This document shows positions 12,020-22,565 of a DNA stretch of 64,000 nucleotides, in pieces (position 1 is the stretch's first letter; each line of letters opens with the position of its first letter). Under the pieces are notes generated by a model that ran no database searches, was not told the DNA's origin, and saw only the letters and a list, made by a program, of their open reading frames with translations. The DNA lies in assembly GCA_964019695.1 (NCBI GenBank), contig CAXHUL010000209.1, positions 1 to 64,000 of the forward strand, in the 5' to 3' direction. This DNA comes from Loripinus fragilis (lineage: Eukaryota > Mollusca > Bivalvia > Lucinida > Lucinidae). The translations under genes were made by a program, and so were the position numbers.

Positions 12020-12746
12020 GACCTTTTTTAGCTCTAAGTCTATCAGCTGTGACGTTTGAGTATCTAATGATAATGTTAAGCGTCTCACCTCTGGCATTTA
12101 CATATCGATGACAATCTAAAAGATAATGTTTATTGTTTTCTATTGCACCACAGACACAATTAGGACTAGGTACTAAGTTACGTCGATGTAGATAAAAAAT
12201 TTAATGAGCTGCATTCTGTACAAAGCCGTGTATGTAGCATTTGTTCAATACGATTACCACAGTAGTAGTAATATGGTACTTTATTTTCAGTATCGGTGAT
12301 TAATGCTTTAAACATATCTTGTGATTCTGCATTCATATGCTCAGTGGGGAGTTTATTCCACTCACGTATTGCTGAAGGGAGAAAAGAGCTTCCATAAAGT
12401 GCAGTCCTTGAATGGATTTGTGTATAATTATCTACGTTACGAAGTCGGTACGAAGAGACTTCCCCAATATGAGGTGGCAATAAGTTACACAAATAATCGG
12501 GAGCTAGGTGGTTATCCATCTTGTAAAATAATTGAAGTTTATGTAGTCTACGTCTGTCCGAAAGTTTGTCCCATCCAAGCTCATCATAAAGTTTCTGGAT
12601 ATTAATTAATTTCGTTGTACCTGCCACGATACGACCTGCCTCAAGTTGTTTTTTTCTAGTTCATTTTGTTGTTGTTGGGTGCAGTTGTCCCATACGACGT
12701 CAGCATATTCAATGATAGGTCGTATAAAGGTAAAATATATTTTTTT
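12020..12746 (-). pseudogene. LINE ORF2 C-terminal region
   Basis: Minus strand, starting in the RT thumb (FTFIRPIIEYADVVWDNC, about 12680-12740). It continues through LYDELGWDKLSDRRRLHKLQ and LAPDYLCNLLPPHI to FLPSAIREWNKLP, all typical of the C-terminal part of CR1/Jockey-type LINE ORF2 proteins. A frameshift near 12620 joins the two main frames; another near 12190 precedes a cysteine-containing end (a C-x-C...C type knuckle with an LLDCHRY-like string) running to 12020. Coding resumes at 7071 after the nested transposon. Dead copy. Confidence 0.78.
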
Positions 12747-12770
12747 GTAGGGACTTAGACTGGCCCCAGT

Positions 12771-13271
12771 CTCAGGGTGGGTAGTCACGTGGTTTCTGTT
12801 AGGATACACTGTACGGAAAAAATGGTGGACTTCTTTCCACACCGATGTTTTAAGCAAAGGTAAGTAGATATTTCTGCGTGTTTTTTCATCTTTACACAGA
12901 AAGTTATACACCATTTTCCAGCCCCCATTTTTCCCGATCTAACGATGCCAGGATATCCTCATAAAGCTTTTTACTTTGAGTACAGACTCTGTCACAAAAT
13001 TTTTAGCGGCGAAGATCGGGCCTGAATTTGGAAATAAGCTGTACGGACAACATTTGTGACAGAGTTAGTACTCAAAGTAAAAAGCTTAAAGATGCTATCC
13101 TGGTAGCGTTTGATAGCGGAAAATGTGGGCTGGAAAATGGTGTATAACTTTCTGGGTATAGATGAGAAAACATAGAGAAATCTACCTACATTCGATCAGA
13201 ATGTCCGTACAGTGTATTCGAACATCCGTACAGTGTATCCAAGCAAAAACCACGTGACTACCCACCCTGAG
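12771..13271. repeat. ~500-bp palindrome (foldback-like)
   Basis: The left arm begins CTCAGGGTGGGTAGTCACG; the right arm ends with its complement. Further matched blocks inside the arms include GTACAGTGTATCC-type, TATACACCATTTTCCAGCC and AAAGCTTTTTACTTTGAGTA with their complements. Arms are over 200 bp with a short centre near 13010. No coding. Confidence 0.88.
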
Positions 13272-13318
13272 TCTCTAATGTCAATTTTTTTAGTAAACTG
13301 ATAATCTCTCTAAGATAG

Positions 13319-14364
13319 AAAGGACCTCGGACAGTTTCCTATTCAATCTGCCCAAATTTTGATAGCCTGTGGCTAAGATAATGCATAACTGACAACTATA
13401 GTTTTGTGCTTAAATCAAACCCTTACATTTAGTGCACCTAGCAAAATAAAAAATACTTTGAAAATATTGCATAATTATGCCAGGAATTTAGGGTTTAGGG
13501 GGTGGGGGTATTTTTTGTGACCAAATTTTATTTCACAGAAAGTCAAAGATTCGTAGAGTGTTCACCTAAATACATGTAAATATTATGTTTGCGGCATAAA
13601 ATTTGAGACGAAAGTGATGCGTTTGCATAAAATTCCGGTTAAGGAGATTATATTGTTTCATCTAAAGAAGTGTGCTGTCAATGACTTTTGACTATTACCT
13701 GTAATGTTTCAAGTTCATCCAGTTGACTTGTGCACTGAGGTGTATCATATCTGCATACTGTACAAATCATAGTCTAGATAAACACAGATATTGAGCGTAA
13801 AAGCGTTAATATTTTTCTTACACATCAGATTTAATCTAAAATTTGGTGCTTAAAAGAACCATCTCATTGCGATGGTTCTTTTGAGCACCCACAACATATG
13901 TTTTGGTTGAGAAATGAGACAATTAATTACTTTGTAAGCACTCATAACTAAAGCCCTGATACATGCCATTTACCTACAGGTCTTTCACAAAATAAGTTCC
14001 TAATAAGGTTTTATAATAAAGTGTTTTTGAGCATTTTGACATCGTTCCCCCCCGTGACCAATCATGCCGTTTTTATATGATGTGTGAAATGTAAAACTAC
14101 AACTGTATGCAAAAGGATTAGTTTGGTCACGGGGGGGAAAGCACTTCAGTAAAACTTTTTCTATTTTCTATATGATGAATAGCAAAAACAGAGTTTTCAG
14201 CCCATATTTTTCAATAGGTACTTGTCCAATGAGAAAACGGCTTTTGTGGATAAGTCGAGGATTGAACCTGCTATCTTTTTCATAGAAAAAATATCATTTT
14301 CTTTGAAACTTTACTCTGGTCATTTTTATGGGCAATCCTTCATTAAGACTGTCCGAGGTCCTTT
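13319..14364. repeat. 1.05-kb inverted-terminal-repeat MITE
   Basis: AAAGGACCTCGGACAGT at 13319-13335 is exactly inverted at 14348-14364. The interior is AT-rich and non-coding. It holds two hairpins: GAACCATC/GATGGTTC near 13857-13881, and TTCCCCCCCGTGACCAA near 14046 with its complement near 14124. A TA duplication is possible but not certain. Confidence 0.7.
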
Positions 14365-14520
14365 ATAAACTTTACTTGGCAGTAGAAGTTCTGGGCTTGG
14401 ACATCAGTAAATTTGACTATCAGAGAGGATAGAATTTTAGATGTGTTTTTTTCATAGTTAAATATTATTATAAATGTAATTATATATAGTTACTGGACTG
14501 ATGCCAGTCTAGTAGAGACT

Positions 14521-15136
14521 GTCTGTTTAGAGTAAATTTGAGGGAACGTAGTAAATTTAAGCGGTTAAGAGATTTTTCTTTTATATAATCAATATGCATT
14601 AGCCAATCGCAAGAACGTGTTAGATTTAAGCCTAAATGCCTATGAGAAGTAACTTCTTTTACTATTTCACCAGAAAAAGAAAGGCTTTGATGAATTACTC
14701 GATTTCGTTTACGCGTACAGAGCATTGTTTCTGTTTTCTTTGGATTGAAATTAACAAGCCATAATTCAGACCATACAGATATTCGTTGTAGATCATTATT
14801 CAGTGTCTGTGCTTCTAAATATGGTCGATCAACGATGATGTAAAGGGTCGGATTAAAGATTGGTTCTCTTTAACTATATATTAATATAAATGATGAACAA
14901 TAGTGGACCTAAAATAGAGCCCTGAGGTACTCCAGCTTTGATTTCCTTCCAGTCTGAGTTACCATTGGGAAGAACTACTCTTTGACGTCTTTTGGTTAGA
15001 TAACTTTCAAATCAAGCCAAAAGAGGACCATCAATGCCATAATGTTTCAGTTTAGCTATAAGACCACGATGTCAGACCCTGTCGAAGGCTTTGCTGATAT
15101 CACAAACTACAGCTCAAACTTCTTTCCCTTCATCCA
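14521..15136 (-). pseudogene. LINE reverse transcriptase domain, inactivated
   Basis: Minus strand from the 5' truncation at 15136: AVVCDISKAFDRV, then [30 protein letters not shown] and [19 protein letters not shown], the RT palm and fingers of a non-LTR element. NFNPKKTETMLCTRKRNR and HRHLGLNL then lead into the thumb. In-frame stops occur where tryptophan or other codons are expected, and the (F/Y)xDD catalytic box is not recognisable near 14860, probably deleted. Coding continues at 12746 beyond the nested element. Confidence 0.8.
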
Positions 15137-15211
15137 TTGGGATTGCTACCTCAAATAATATAAGAGATATGCTTCGGACACGAATACTCTAAAAACTAGG
15201 TCAAAGATCAA

Positions 15212-15224
15212 GGTCACAGTGACC
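15212..15224. promoter_or_regulatory. Perfect ERE-like palindrome
   Basis: GGTCACAGTGACC, identical to the copy at 6287, with upstream AGGTCA half-sites; inside a tandem unit. Confidence 0.5.
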
Positions 15225-15499
15225 CCAAAATGGCATGCGACACTCAACCATCCCAAGATGCATTCATTCGCCAAATTTGGAAGTCCTATCTCAAAGAATC
15301 TAGAAGGTATGCACCAGACTCAATGCCGAATCTAGAAACTAGGTCAGAGGTCAAGGTCAATGTCACAGTGACCAAAGAATGGTACGCGACACTTCATCAT
15401 ACCAAGATGCATGTACACACCAAATTTGGGATTGCTACCTCAAATAATATAAGAGATATGCTTCGGACACGAATACTCTATAACTAGGTCAGAGGTCAA

Positions 15500-15512
15500 G
15501 GTCACAGTGACC
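15500..15512. promoter_or_regulatory. Perfect ERE-like palindrome
   Basis: Third exact GGTCACAGTGACC, preceded by AGGTCAGAGGTCA; inside a tandem unit. Confidence 0.5.
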
Positions 15513-15814
15513 CGAATTTGGTAAGTGACACTCCGTCATCCCAAGATGCACCCACACACATAATTTGGGATTCTTAACTCAAAAAAATATAGGAGATCTG
15601 CACCGGACCCCAAGCGGGACAGACGGACAGACAGGCGGACGCACGGAAGGACAGTGCGATTACTATATGCCTCCCAAAGTTCCTTTGGGGGCATAAAAAC
15701 AAATTATAGTATGCAAAGAGTTAAGCCTTATCATTAGACGAAAAACCCATGCGATATTTACACAAAATTTGGTGGCAGCTGAACTTGTAACCAATTGCTC
15801 CATGTTCCATTATA

Positions 15815-18800
15815 TACTGAAGGACTTTAAAAACGCACCACCAGCTTAAATGCTAATTTATGTCGAAAATTGGATATTTTCATTATGTGAAAAATAAAAT
15901 TCACAAGGTCCATCATTTAGCTTGCATTAAATAAGAAAATCGAAACACTGTGGCTTATGATTGCCGTGACGTCGCGATAATTCTGATACAGCTCAAATTC
16001 AAAAAGTCACAGAGTACCAATACCTTCCATTATAAGCGAAAAAAAAAAAGTTTTCGAACCGATGTTTGATCTTGAAAGCAAATGGAAAGACAAAATCAAA
16101 TCATGAAGTTTAAGGCCTCTGGCAACGTTCATTACGTCTGCATGACGTCATTGATTGTTGACGTAATTGGCCGTTTATATCCTAAGGATAAGGAATAATC
16201 AACATCGTTTTATTGCCAACAGATACTCCTCAATCAGTTGCATAAAAGACAAAATAGTTGGCCATCCGGAGCCTAAAAAAAATTCTGTTGGCATTTTTGA
16301 GTACATTTTGGCATCCATGCTCAAAGTGTATCTTGATGTGTTTTAAGAAGGATAGGGGTGGATGCCAAGTCTGGAAATGCCCCAAAGTCCCAGAATTAGG
16401 TCAAAGGTCTACTGCGTGCAAATTCTTGTATATACATCAGATTTTAGCGTTTTTATCAATTAGCTATCCAAAATTATGATTCAAAGTAATGCGAAATCTC
16501 TTTTGGATATTACAGCCATGCTATATAAACAAACAGCATCATCAAGACATGATGTGTGTTTAGATCAAAGGTTATTTAAGTGCAAAATCGGTGAAAATTG
16601 TAGCAATATTTTATTTATTTAGGGGCAAAATTCAAATTTTAAGTTCCCTTCTATCCTAATGTCAGAATTTTTTATTGCTATCCTGCTAGGTTTGTGTCTA
16701 TCATGTTTGGAAAGCAATGATTTACCAAGTTTCCCTCTGTAAATTTTCATAATAGGCATGTAAAGTATGTTACCGTATAAAATCAATTATAATGTAATAC
16801 AACTAAGAATAACCATTTCATTTTAAAGAAATATTTTTTTTGCTTAATGCTTTGTATGAATACGTCATTTTATGCAATTATCTATCCTTTTATACATAAG
16901 ATGTGCTTAAGTTGTTATTTACGTTAGATTTTACCATCTGAAATTGAGTCATTTCTCAAAGGTATATGTTCCTAGTTACAGCTTTCATGAGGACTTGGCC
17001 ATGATCTCATGCTTATAGGACTAAAATATATTTCTTTTCTCATTTCACACATTTTTGTGTTTGTTCCCATCTATAAGTAATTGTAAAAAAAAATTACAAG
17101 GTCACTACCTGCTAATTGCATATACTCAGCATAGCTTCATGAAAACACAAAGACCAAGCCTCCTTCATAAAACATCAGGCGTATTGAAACTATGATAGAA
17201 TATGGTTAATACCATATACTGGAAGGAATATATCCTCACATTGGTCTTCACATCAACCTGTTAGCAGATGGTAACATACATAACATAAAGCTAATATACA
17301 GGTACATTTCTAATAATGACCATCCAGTGAAACATTGTTAATTTTTTGTGGGGTATATCATGGAAATAGCCCTGACATTAAGGGTAATCCTCCACATAAA
17401 TTTTAACATTTAATTGTAGGAGTGTCATTTCATTTGCACATATTAATGAAATGATGTGGATTCAAAAGCAGCATTTCTTTGAAATCAGGCTGCTTGTGTA
17501 AACGTATTCATCCATATAGAGAAGCAGTATAGATATGATATCAAAGGTAACCTCACATTTAAAGATACCATAAAATATATACATGGTAATAGTTTCAGTG
17601 TCGATAAATTCAATTCTAAGTATCATTTTTAAATATATTTTGCTTATTATTTTTTGCAATGATGATAGAGAGGTCAAATGCTATGAGGTAATAGGCAAGT
17701 GTTTCTTTTATGTTATTCTTTTTAACTGTAAAATGCCAATGCAAGTTTTATTCCAAATTAAATTTCTCCAAAACATATGTCTGGTGACTTCTTGGGAACA
17801 CAGGCATTCACCATATTGGAGCACCTGAGGCTGATGGTTTGATTGTGCTCATAGTTTTCCATCAGGTTTGGGTCACTTCTTAGTATTTAGAGTAAATGTG
17901 TCCTGAAATGGTTATCTAATACGTACATTTACTAGCATAATCCATTGGTTTAACATCTCCGATTTGCTTGATGTATATAAGATCTTAAGGTAGATATCTC
18001 GCCAGTTCTAGTGTAGAATCTATCTTTTAACCATGATAATTTGCTAAGACAGGGATTTATTGCATAAAGAGTAGCTAGAGGTGACTAACATTAATGTATA
18101 CATCTACTGCTCGTAGATACAAGTGCAATACATGTATATCATATTGGATATCACTTGTAACTGTTAACATACTCGAAATGTGTAGTTTTAATATGGCATT
18201 ACTCTTGAAATAAAACTCCAACTACTTTCTTTTCTCTATATACAAGACAGTCCCCAAACAGTGTTAGTCTTCACAAATATCTACAAGGATATAGGTACAA
18301 GAGTGAGCAAGTTTATGCTTAAAATGCTTTCTGCAAGCTGTTGTCAGCAATGTTGTTCACATTTTCGATGGTTTTGCATATATATTTAAGACTATCACAA
18401 TAAGCCTAATTTAGTAAACCTTTCAAAACCAACAAACAGACCAAAAATCACTTTTCATAGGACATATATAAAACATGAACTAGGGTTACAGATAGCTCAA
18501 CAAAATGAAATACTGCATAAACAAAACTAAAAATAAACTACCTTATGAATTAGAAAAGCAGAGAAATCAGCTGCATGTGACACTACTTTTTCAACATTCA
18601 GTTTAATCTGTGAGTTTCAGAGATGCAAACTATACTAGTGAATTTTGGGAGTCATGTTTTTGTTTTATGCTTAAGAATATAACAGTTAACTGATCTTTAA
18701 AATAAAGTATCACTAATGTTCAGATGATTTGTTGTTTATGTTACCATGAAATATGTTGAGATATTTTACAAGACTACTACATGGCTCAGGTAACCGTACC

Positions 18801-21134
18801 TCAACCAACCTTAGTCTAAGATAATTAATAGGCAGAATAGTTTCTATCAGAATTGCTGCAGAAAATAATAAGATAATCATCAATACAATATGATATGAAA
18901 TCTAGTTCAACAAAACATAGATTTTAATGGGGACAGATGATAAATTAATTTTATCATGTAATTGTTAACAGTGAAAAGTGAAAATTAAAATAATTCAGCA
19001 TACAAGGAAAATCTTTAATACTATATTTATGTAACATCCTATATTTGAATTTAAACCATGCTGGTTCTGTACGACAATGTTATATTTACAATCTTCAAAA
19101 ACCTATACCTGCTATAGAAGACACTCAGCACTATCCCTGCCTTAATTCCTGCCTTGCCACTAGATGTGTGAAATATTGCTATGTTATTTTAAGTAAATTG
19201 TTGATATTAAGTCAATATTTAAATCATGATGTAGATTGCATGTTTATCGTTATGTACCATTGGTAGAAATCTGAAAACTACAATATGAATGTAAAAAACC
19301 AAGCAAATTACAAAAAAGTAATGGAGTAAGACCAGGGAATGGCACATTCACATATTGCAGACCAACCCATAGCACTCTTTTAAATTAAGATTTATAAAGA
19401 ATAAAATGAGTGTAGTATATGTGAACAAATTGTGGAGAGCAGACCCAAATTTTATATAAGCCTAACAACAATTTACTACCTTTATCCATTTATGTAAGGT
19501 ACCTTTTGTTACCTACGTTACCTCATTAATATAAGTGCAGCAATTTAAGATCCATTATTGTTAATATAGTAATAATTTGATTTCATTATAAAAGATATTT
19601 TCCAATTCCAATGCATTATAAATAATAGAAAAATGAATCTGTAAGCAGCTATGCGTAATATGCTGGAGCCAGTACAAATTACATACTAATTACACATTTA
19701 AATATTTACTTGATTTCACTTCATTGCAAGTTAAAAGCTATAAACAACTTCAAATATATGAAAATGAACATTTAGAATATAGATCAATATCATGTATATT
19801 TAAGGTCATGTATCATGGTATTTTCTAGTACATGTTGTAAAGTCATTATCTACAATTTAGTATACAATGTAACATACATCTCGCTGATGAGCAGAAATAC
19901 ATATCACAGATGTATGCACTTGATTTTTATGTCTAGTTTAAACATTTTATGCTTAAGCTGTTTCACTAGTACTATTAAAATAAATCAACATTAGCCCTGT
20001 ACTGTGTGTACTGTTATTTTCAATGCCAGTAGGGTAACGTTGATTACAGGTGATTTATAGAAAAATGACCACAGAAAAGTTATCAAATTATGGGTTTCTA
20101 CGGCCCAAAAACATGTCCTAAACTGAAAATAGTTTTACTTTCTGAGAGGTGCAGCAAACTCTCAAAGTAGCCCATATATCTCAGTTAAGCCCAATTGTGG
20201 GAGAATTTCCGTCAGAATTGTACAAAACTTATGATGTTTGTCTTTGTAAAATCCATAATAGGATGCTTCCACAGGAGTTCCTTTAGTAATAAACATGTTA
20301 ATCTAAGCCTTCTGAAAGACTTCTACCCTTTTTAGAGTTTAAAAAGCATCTTTTTGTTGGACCAGAGAAAAAAAAGTAACACACTTTGTAAAAATGCTCG
20401 GATTATTGCACTTGATGACCTTTGACCCCATTTTTAAGTCGACATATGAACATTTAGTTATAAAAAAACATTTTGTCGATGTTTTTAAGACTTATAACTA
20501 TAAGCATACAAAATTTGGCTTGGAATGAAATATGTTTACATATAAAAAGATAAAGTTGTTTTAGAGTAGTGTATATTTTCTCATTATTGCACCCAATGAC
20601 CTTTGACCTAATTTCTGGCCTTCAAATGCAAATTCAGACTTGGCATCCACCCCTATGGCTTTGTACACATGCTAAATATTATGTTTAAAGTGGTCTAACA
20701 AATGTACTCAAAAATGCCAACAAAACCAAAAATATGCATCTTTTTTCAAGTGTCGCGACATGCGCGGACGTCACCCGTCTGTTATTGGTCTTTGAAAATT
20801 TAACATTGACGTAAGCAAAGAAACGCTGCGAGTGGGAGTGTAATAAAACGATTGTTTCTGAAAATTTTGTGTTTTTCCATTTGTTAAGACATCTGGCTAC
20901 CACCTTAAAGTGTTTGTTTTCAAATCGAATCAAATTCAAATTCGGCAGACGAAAATTATTGAAAAACACTTACGTCGATATTACGTCAGAATGAACAGCA
21001 TGAGCAAATCGAACTCATGGCAAATCATGGTCCATTTTGCAAGAGGATAAAAAAAAATAAAGAAAACATCCTCAAATTAATCATGTGGAAGAGACGGTAA
21101 ATGTAAAATGGTGCGTTTTTAAAGTCCCTCAGTA
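15815..21134. mobile_element. 5.3-kb TIR element, Tc1/mariner-like ends
   Basis: The left end TACTGAAGGACTTTAAAAAC and the right end (complement, TACTGAGGGACTTTAAAAAC) form inverted repeats of about 25 bp. The same end sequence bounds a small MITE at 29994-30852 with clean TA flanks, which suggests a TA-targeting superfamily. The interior is AT-rich; no transposase was recognised. A second inverted-repeat element (16287-20721) sits inside. Several GTTAC/GTAAC pairs (near 16768, 17272, 19505, 19868) echo the 7-12 kb element. Confidence 0.7.
16287..20721. repeat. Nested inverted-repeat element within the 5.3-kb element
   Basis: Left TTGGCATTTTTGAGTACATT and right AATGTACTCAAAAATGCCAA are complementary. 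The arms extend inwards through GGGGTGGATGCCAAGTCTG and TTAGGTCAAAGGTC-type blocks, with inverted partners near 20590-20665. The right arm carries two ~190-bp direct copies of an 'ATTATTGCAC..GATGACCTTTGACC' block (near 20404 and 20583). No convincing coding sequence between the arms. Confidence 0.75.
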
Positions 21135-21305
21135 TGTTATTGTTCCGAAAAAATGACAAGAGCAAAAAGTAGAATGTGGCAGCTGGTGATGTATCTTAGA
21201 TTTGTTGTGTGGTTGTATTATGCCGTGTTTGTCAAGTGATCATCTTATACATGTGAGGAAATGATTGCTTGACATTGGATGTGCTATAGTAGTGTTGGAT
21301 GTATT

Positions 21306-21697
21306 AGTTGTGCTTTTGTGTCTTGATTTAATAACAGCAGAATCTATAGTGAAGATTTGGCGACGGTAAAATGCATTTAAGCCCCGGTAGCTTAGGCTGC
21401 TGTCCGTTCCAAGGCGGCGGGTCTGTTGTTGTTTATTTATTGTTTTATGTACCTCCCATTGTTTGTGGGGGTTCTGCGTTGTTCTTTGCTTTGATATGTG
21501 TTACTCTATGTAGGTGTCCTTTATAGCTTTTCAATTATCTTGACTGGAAAGAGAGGGCTGATTGCTTTGCTTTTATTGTCTTTCGGATGTCTTGTTACTA
21601 TAAATGCCCTGTGGCTCTTCCTCATGGTGTCGTTGGTTGGTCTGCATTTTGTGATTGTGGTATTTCCTGATCATACTCACTTACTTTTTTATTCCTG
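21306..21697 (+). repeat. Dispersed repeat family A, copy 1
   Basis: Shares long stretches with 32810-33332 and 55736-56247, such as AGGCTGCTGTCCGTTC and TTTCCTGATCATACTCA. An open frame of about 65 codons is conserved in form among copies but matches no family I know. Probably a retroelement fragment. Confidence 0.75.
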
Positions 21698-21829
21698 AAG
21701 AAATGTTGGCATCTTGTGGTTGTAGTTGGAAAGTAAGTGTAAGTTTACACCAAAAGAGGTAGCAGCTCATGTGCTGCCACTTTTAGTGGTGGCTTAAACG
21801 TATGTTTACATGAAAGATCTTACATGAGT

Positions 21830-21960
21830 TCTCATGTTTTATTGAATTCATTAAACGAGTTGAGTACAAGAGATAAAATGCGAGGCTTGCCGAGCATTTT
21901 TATCTCTTATTCGCAACGAGTTTAATAAATTCAACAATGCAAGAGCACGAATGTTAGATT
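21830..21960. repeat. Palindromic hairpin with GAGGCTTGCCGAG apex
   Basis: The arms are built from TTTATTGAATT...TTAAACGAG and AGAGATAAAATGC with complements. The apex is GCGAGGCTTGCCGAGC near 21890. A relative lies at 31230-31360. Confidence 0.8.
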
Positions 21961-22485
21961 CTATTTATCATATGACATTAGATTACTTTCAAATCTCATT
22001 GCTGCCGAAAAAAAACATAATTTTGTCATTATGTACGCAACGTTGTTTTGGGAGTCATATCGTTTCCCAAATAGCGGTTTATCGATTTTAATGCATGGCG
22101 TCATTTCACTCCCAGACGCGACGTCATGTGATAAAGTGTAATACCAGCAAGCGCAAAGACACCCTCCTGCACACCCTCCTTTCTTGATCAGTACAACTGA
22201 TTCTACTTAGCCAACTGCCCAGGCAAACTTATATTTAAACTTGCATAATGAAAATCGATATTCCAGCCAGTCTTTGTAGCTTAACAGGCTGATTTCCTAT
22301 CAGCCAAATCCGACGACAGAGTTTTGCAGTCAGTCATGGCCGGCCGCTGATATAAGCTTCATGCAAATCACACATCAAATGCAGGTTAAGACCGAACCTT
22401 TATGCCTGGCTTGAGGTTTTTTATTCGCTGCCGAACAACGAGTGGGGAACCAAATAACGTGTACTGGTTCTCGAATGTTTCTTTT

Positions 22486-22565
22486 CTGTAGGTTAACCTA
22501 TTGTGCGAAGCAAACTGGAGCGAATCTGTAGGTTTGCCTATAGCGCGAAGCAAACTGGAGCGAAT
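22486..22565 (+). repeat. Tandem duplication, 40-bp unit
   Basis: Two adjacent copies, each running from CTGTAGGTT to GCAAACTGGAGCGAAT, with a few differences. Confidence 0.85.

Larger units (their letters stand above)
12756..14511. mobile_element. 1.76-kb TIR element with 9-bp target duplication
   Basis: GTAGGGACT (12747-12755) and GTAGAGACT (14512-14520) flank the insert and match the uninterrupted LINE coding frame, so they are a 9-bp duplication with one mismatch. The insert ends are inverted: TAGACTGGCCCCAGTC at the left against TAGACTGGCATCAGTC read from the right (2 mismatches in 16). No transposase is visible, so it is non-autonomous. A 9-bp duplication is typical of Mutator-like elements, an 8-bp one of hAT; the superfamily is not settled. 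Inside lie a large palindrome (12771-13271) and a second inverted-repeat pair (13319-14364). Confidence 0.75.
6649..15136 (-). mobile_element. 5'-truncated LINE split by two later insertions
   Basis: TTGGGATT occurs at 6641-6648 and at 15137-15144, and the flanking tandem array is in register across the two copies, so this is one insertion with an 8-bp target duplication. The LINE lies on the minus strand: RT coding at 15136-14521, C-terminal coding at 12746-12020 and the last ~40 codons at 7071-6943. A 3' end containing AATAAAATATTGTTTACACT closes at 6649. It is interrupted at 12756-14511 and 7072-12019. It is truncated at the 5' end within the RT domain and carries several nonsense codons, so it is dead. 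The coding style (IxDISKAFD, a C-terminal EYADVVWDNC, IREWNKLP) fits a CR1/Jockey-type element; the clade is uncertain. Confidence 0.85.
15137..15690 (+). repeat. ~145-bp tandem array, part 2 and its end
   Basis: Continues the array of 5520-6648 in exact phase after the LINE. About three and a half units, ending in a GACAGACGGACAGACAGG-type stretch and TTTGGGGGCATAAA, a terminus that looks like the natural 3' end of this repeat family. Confidence 0.88.
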
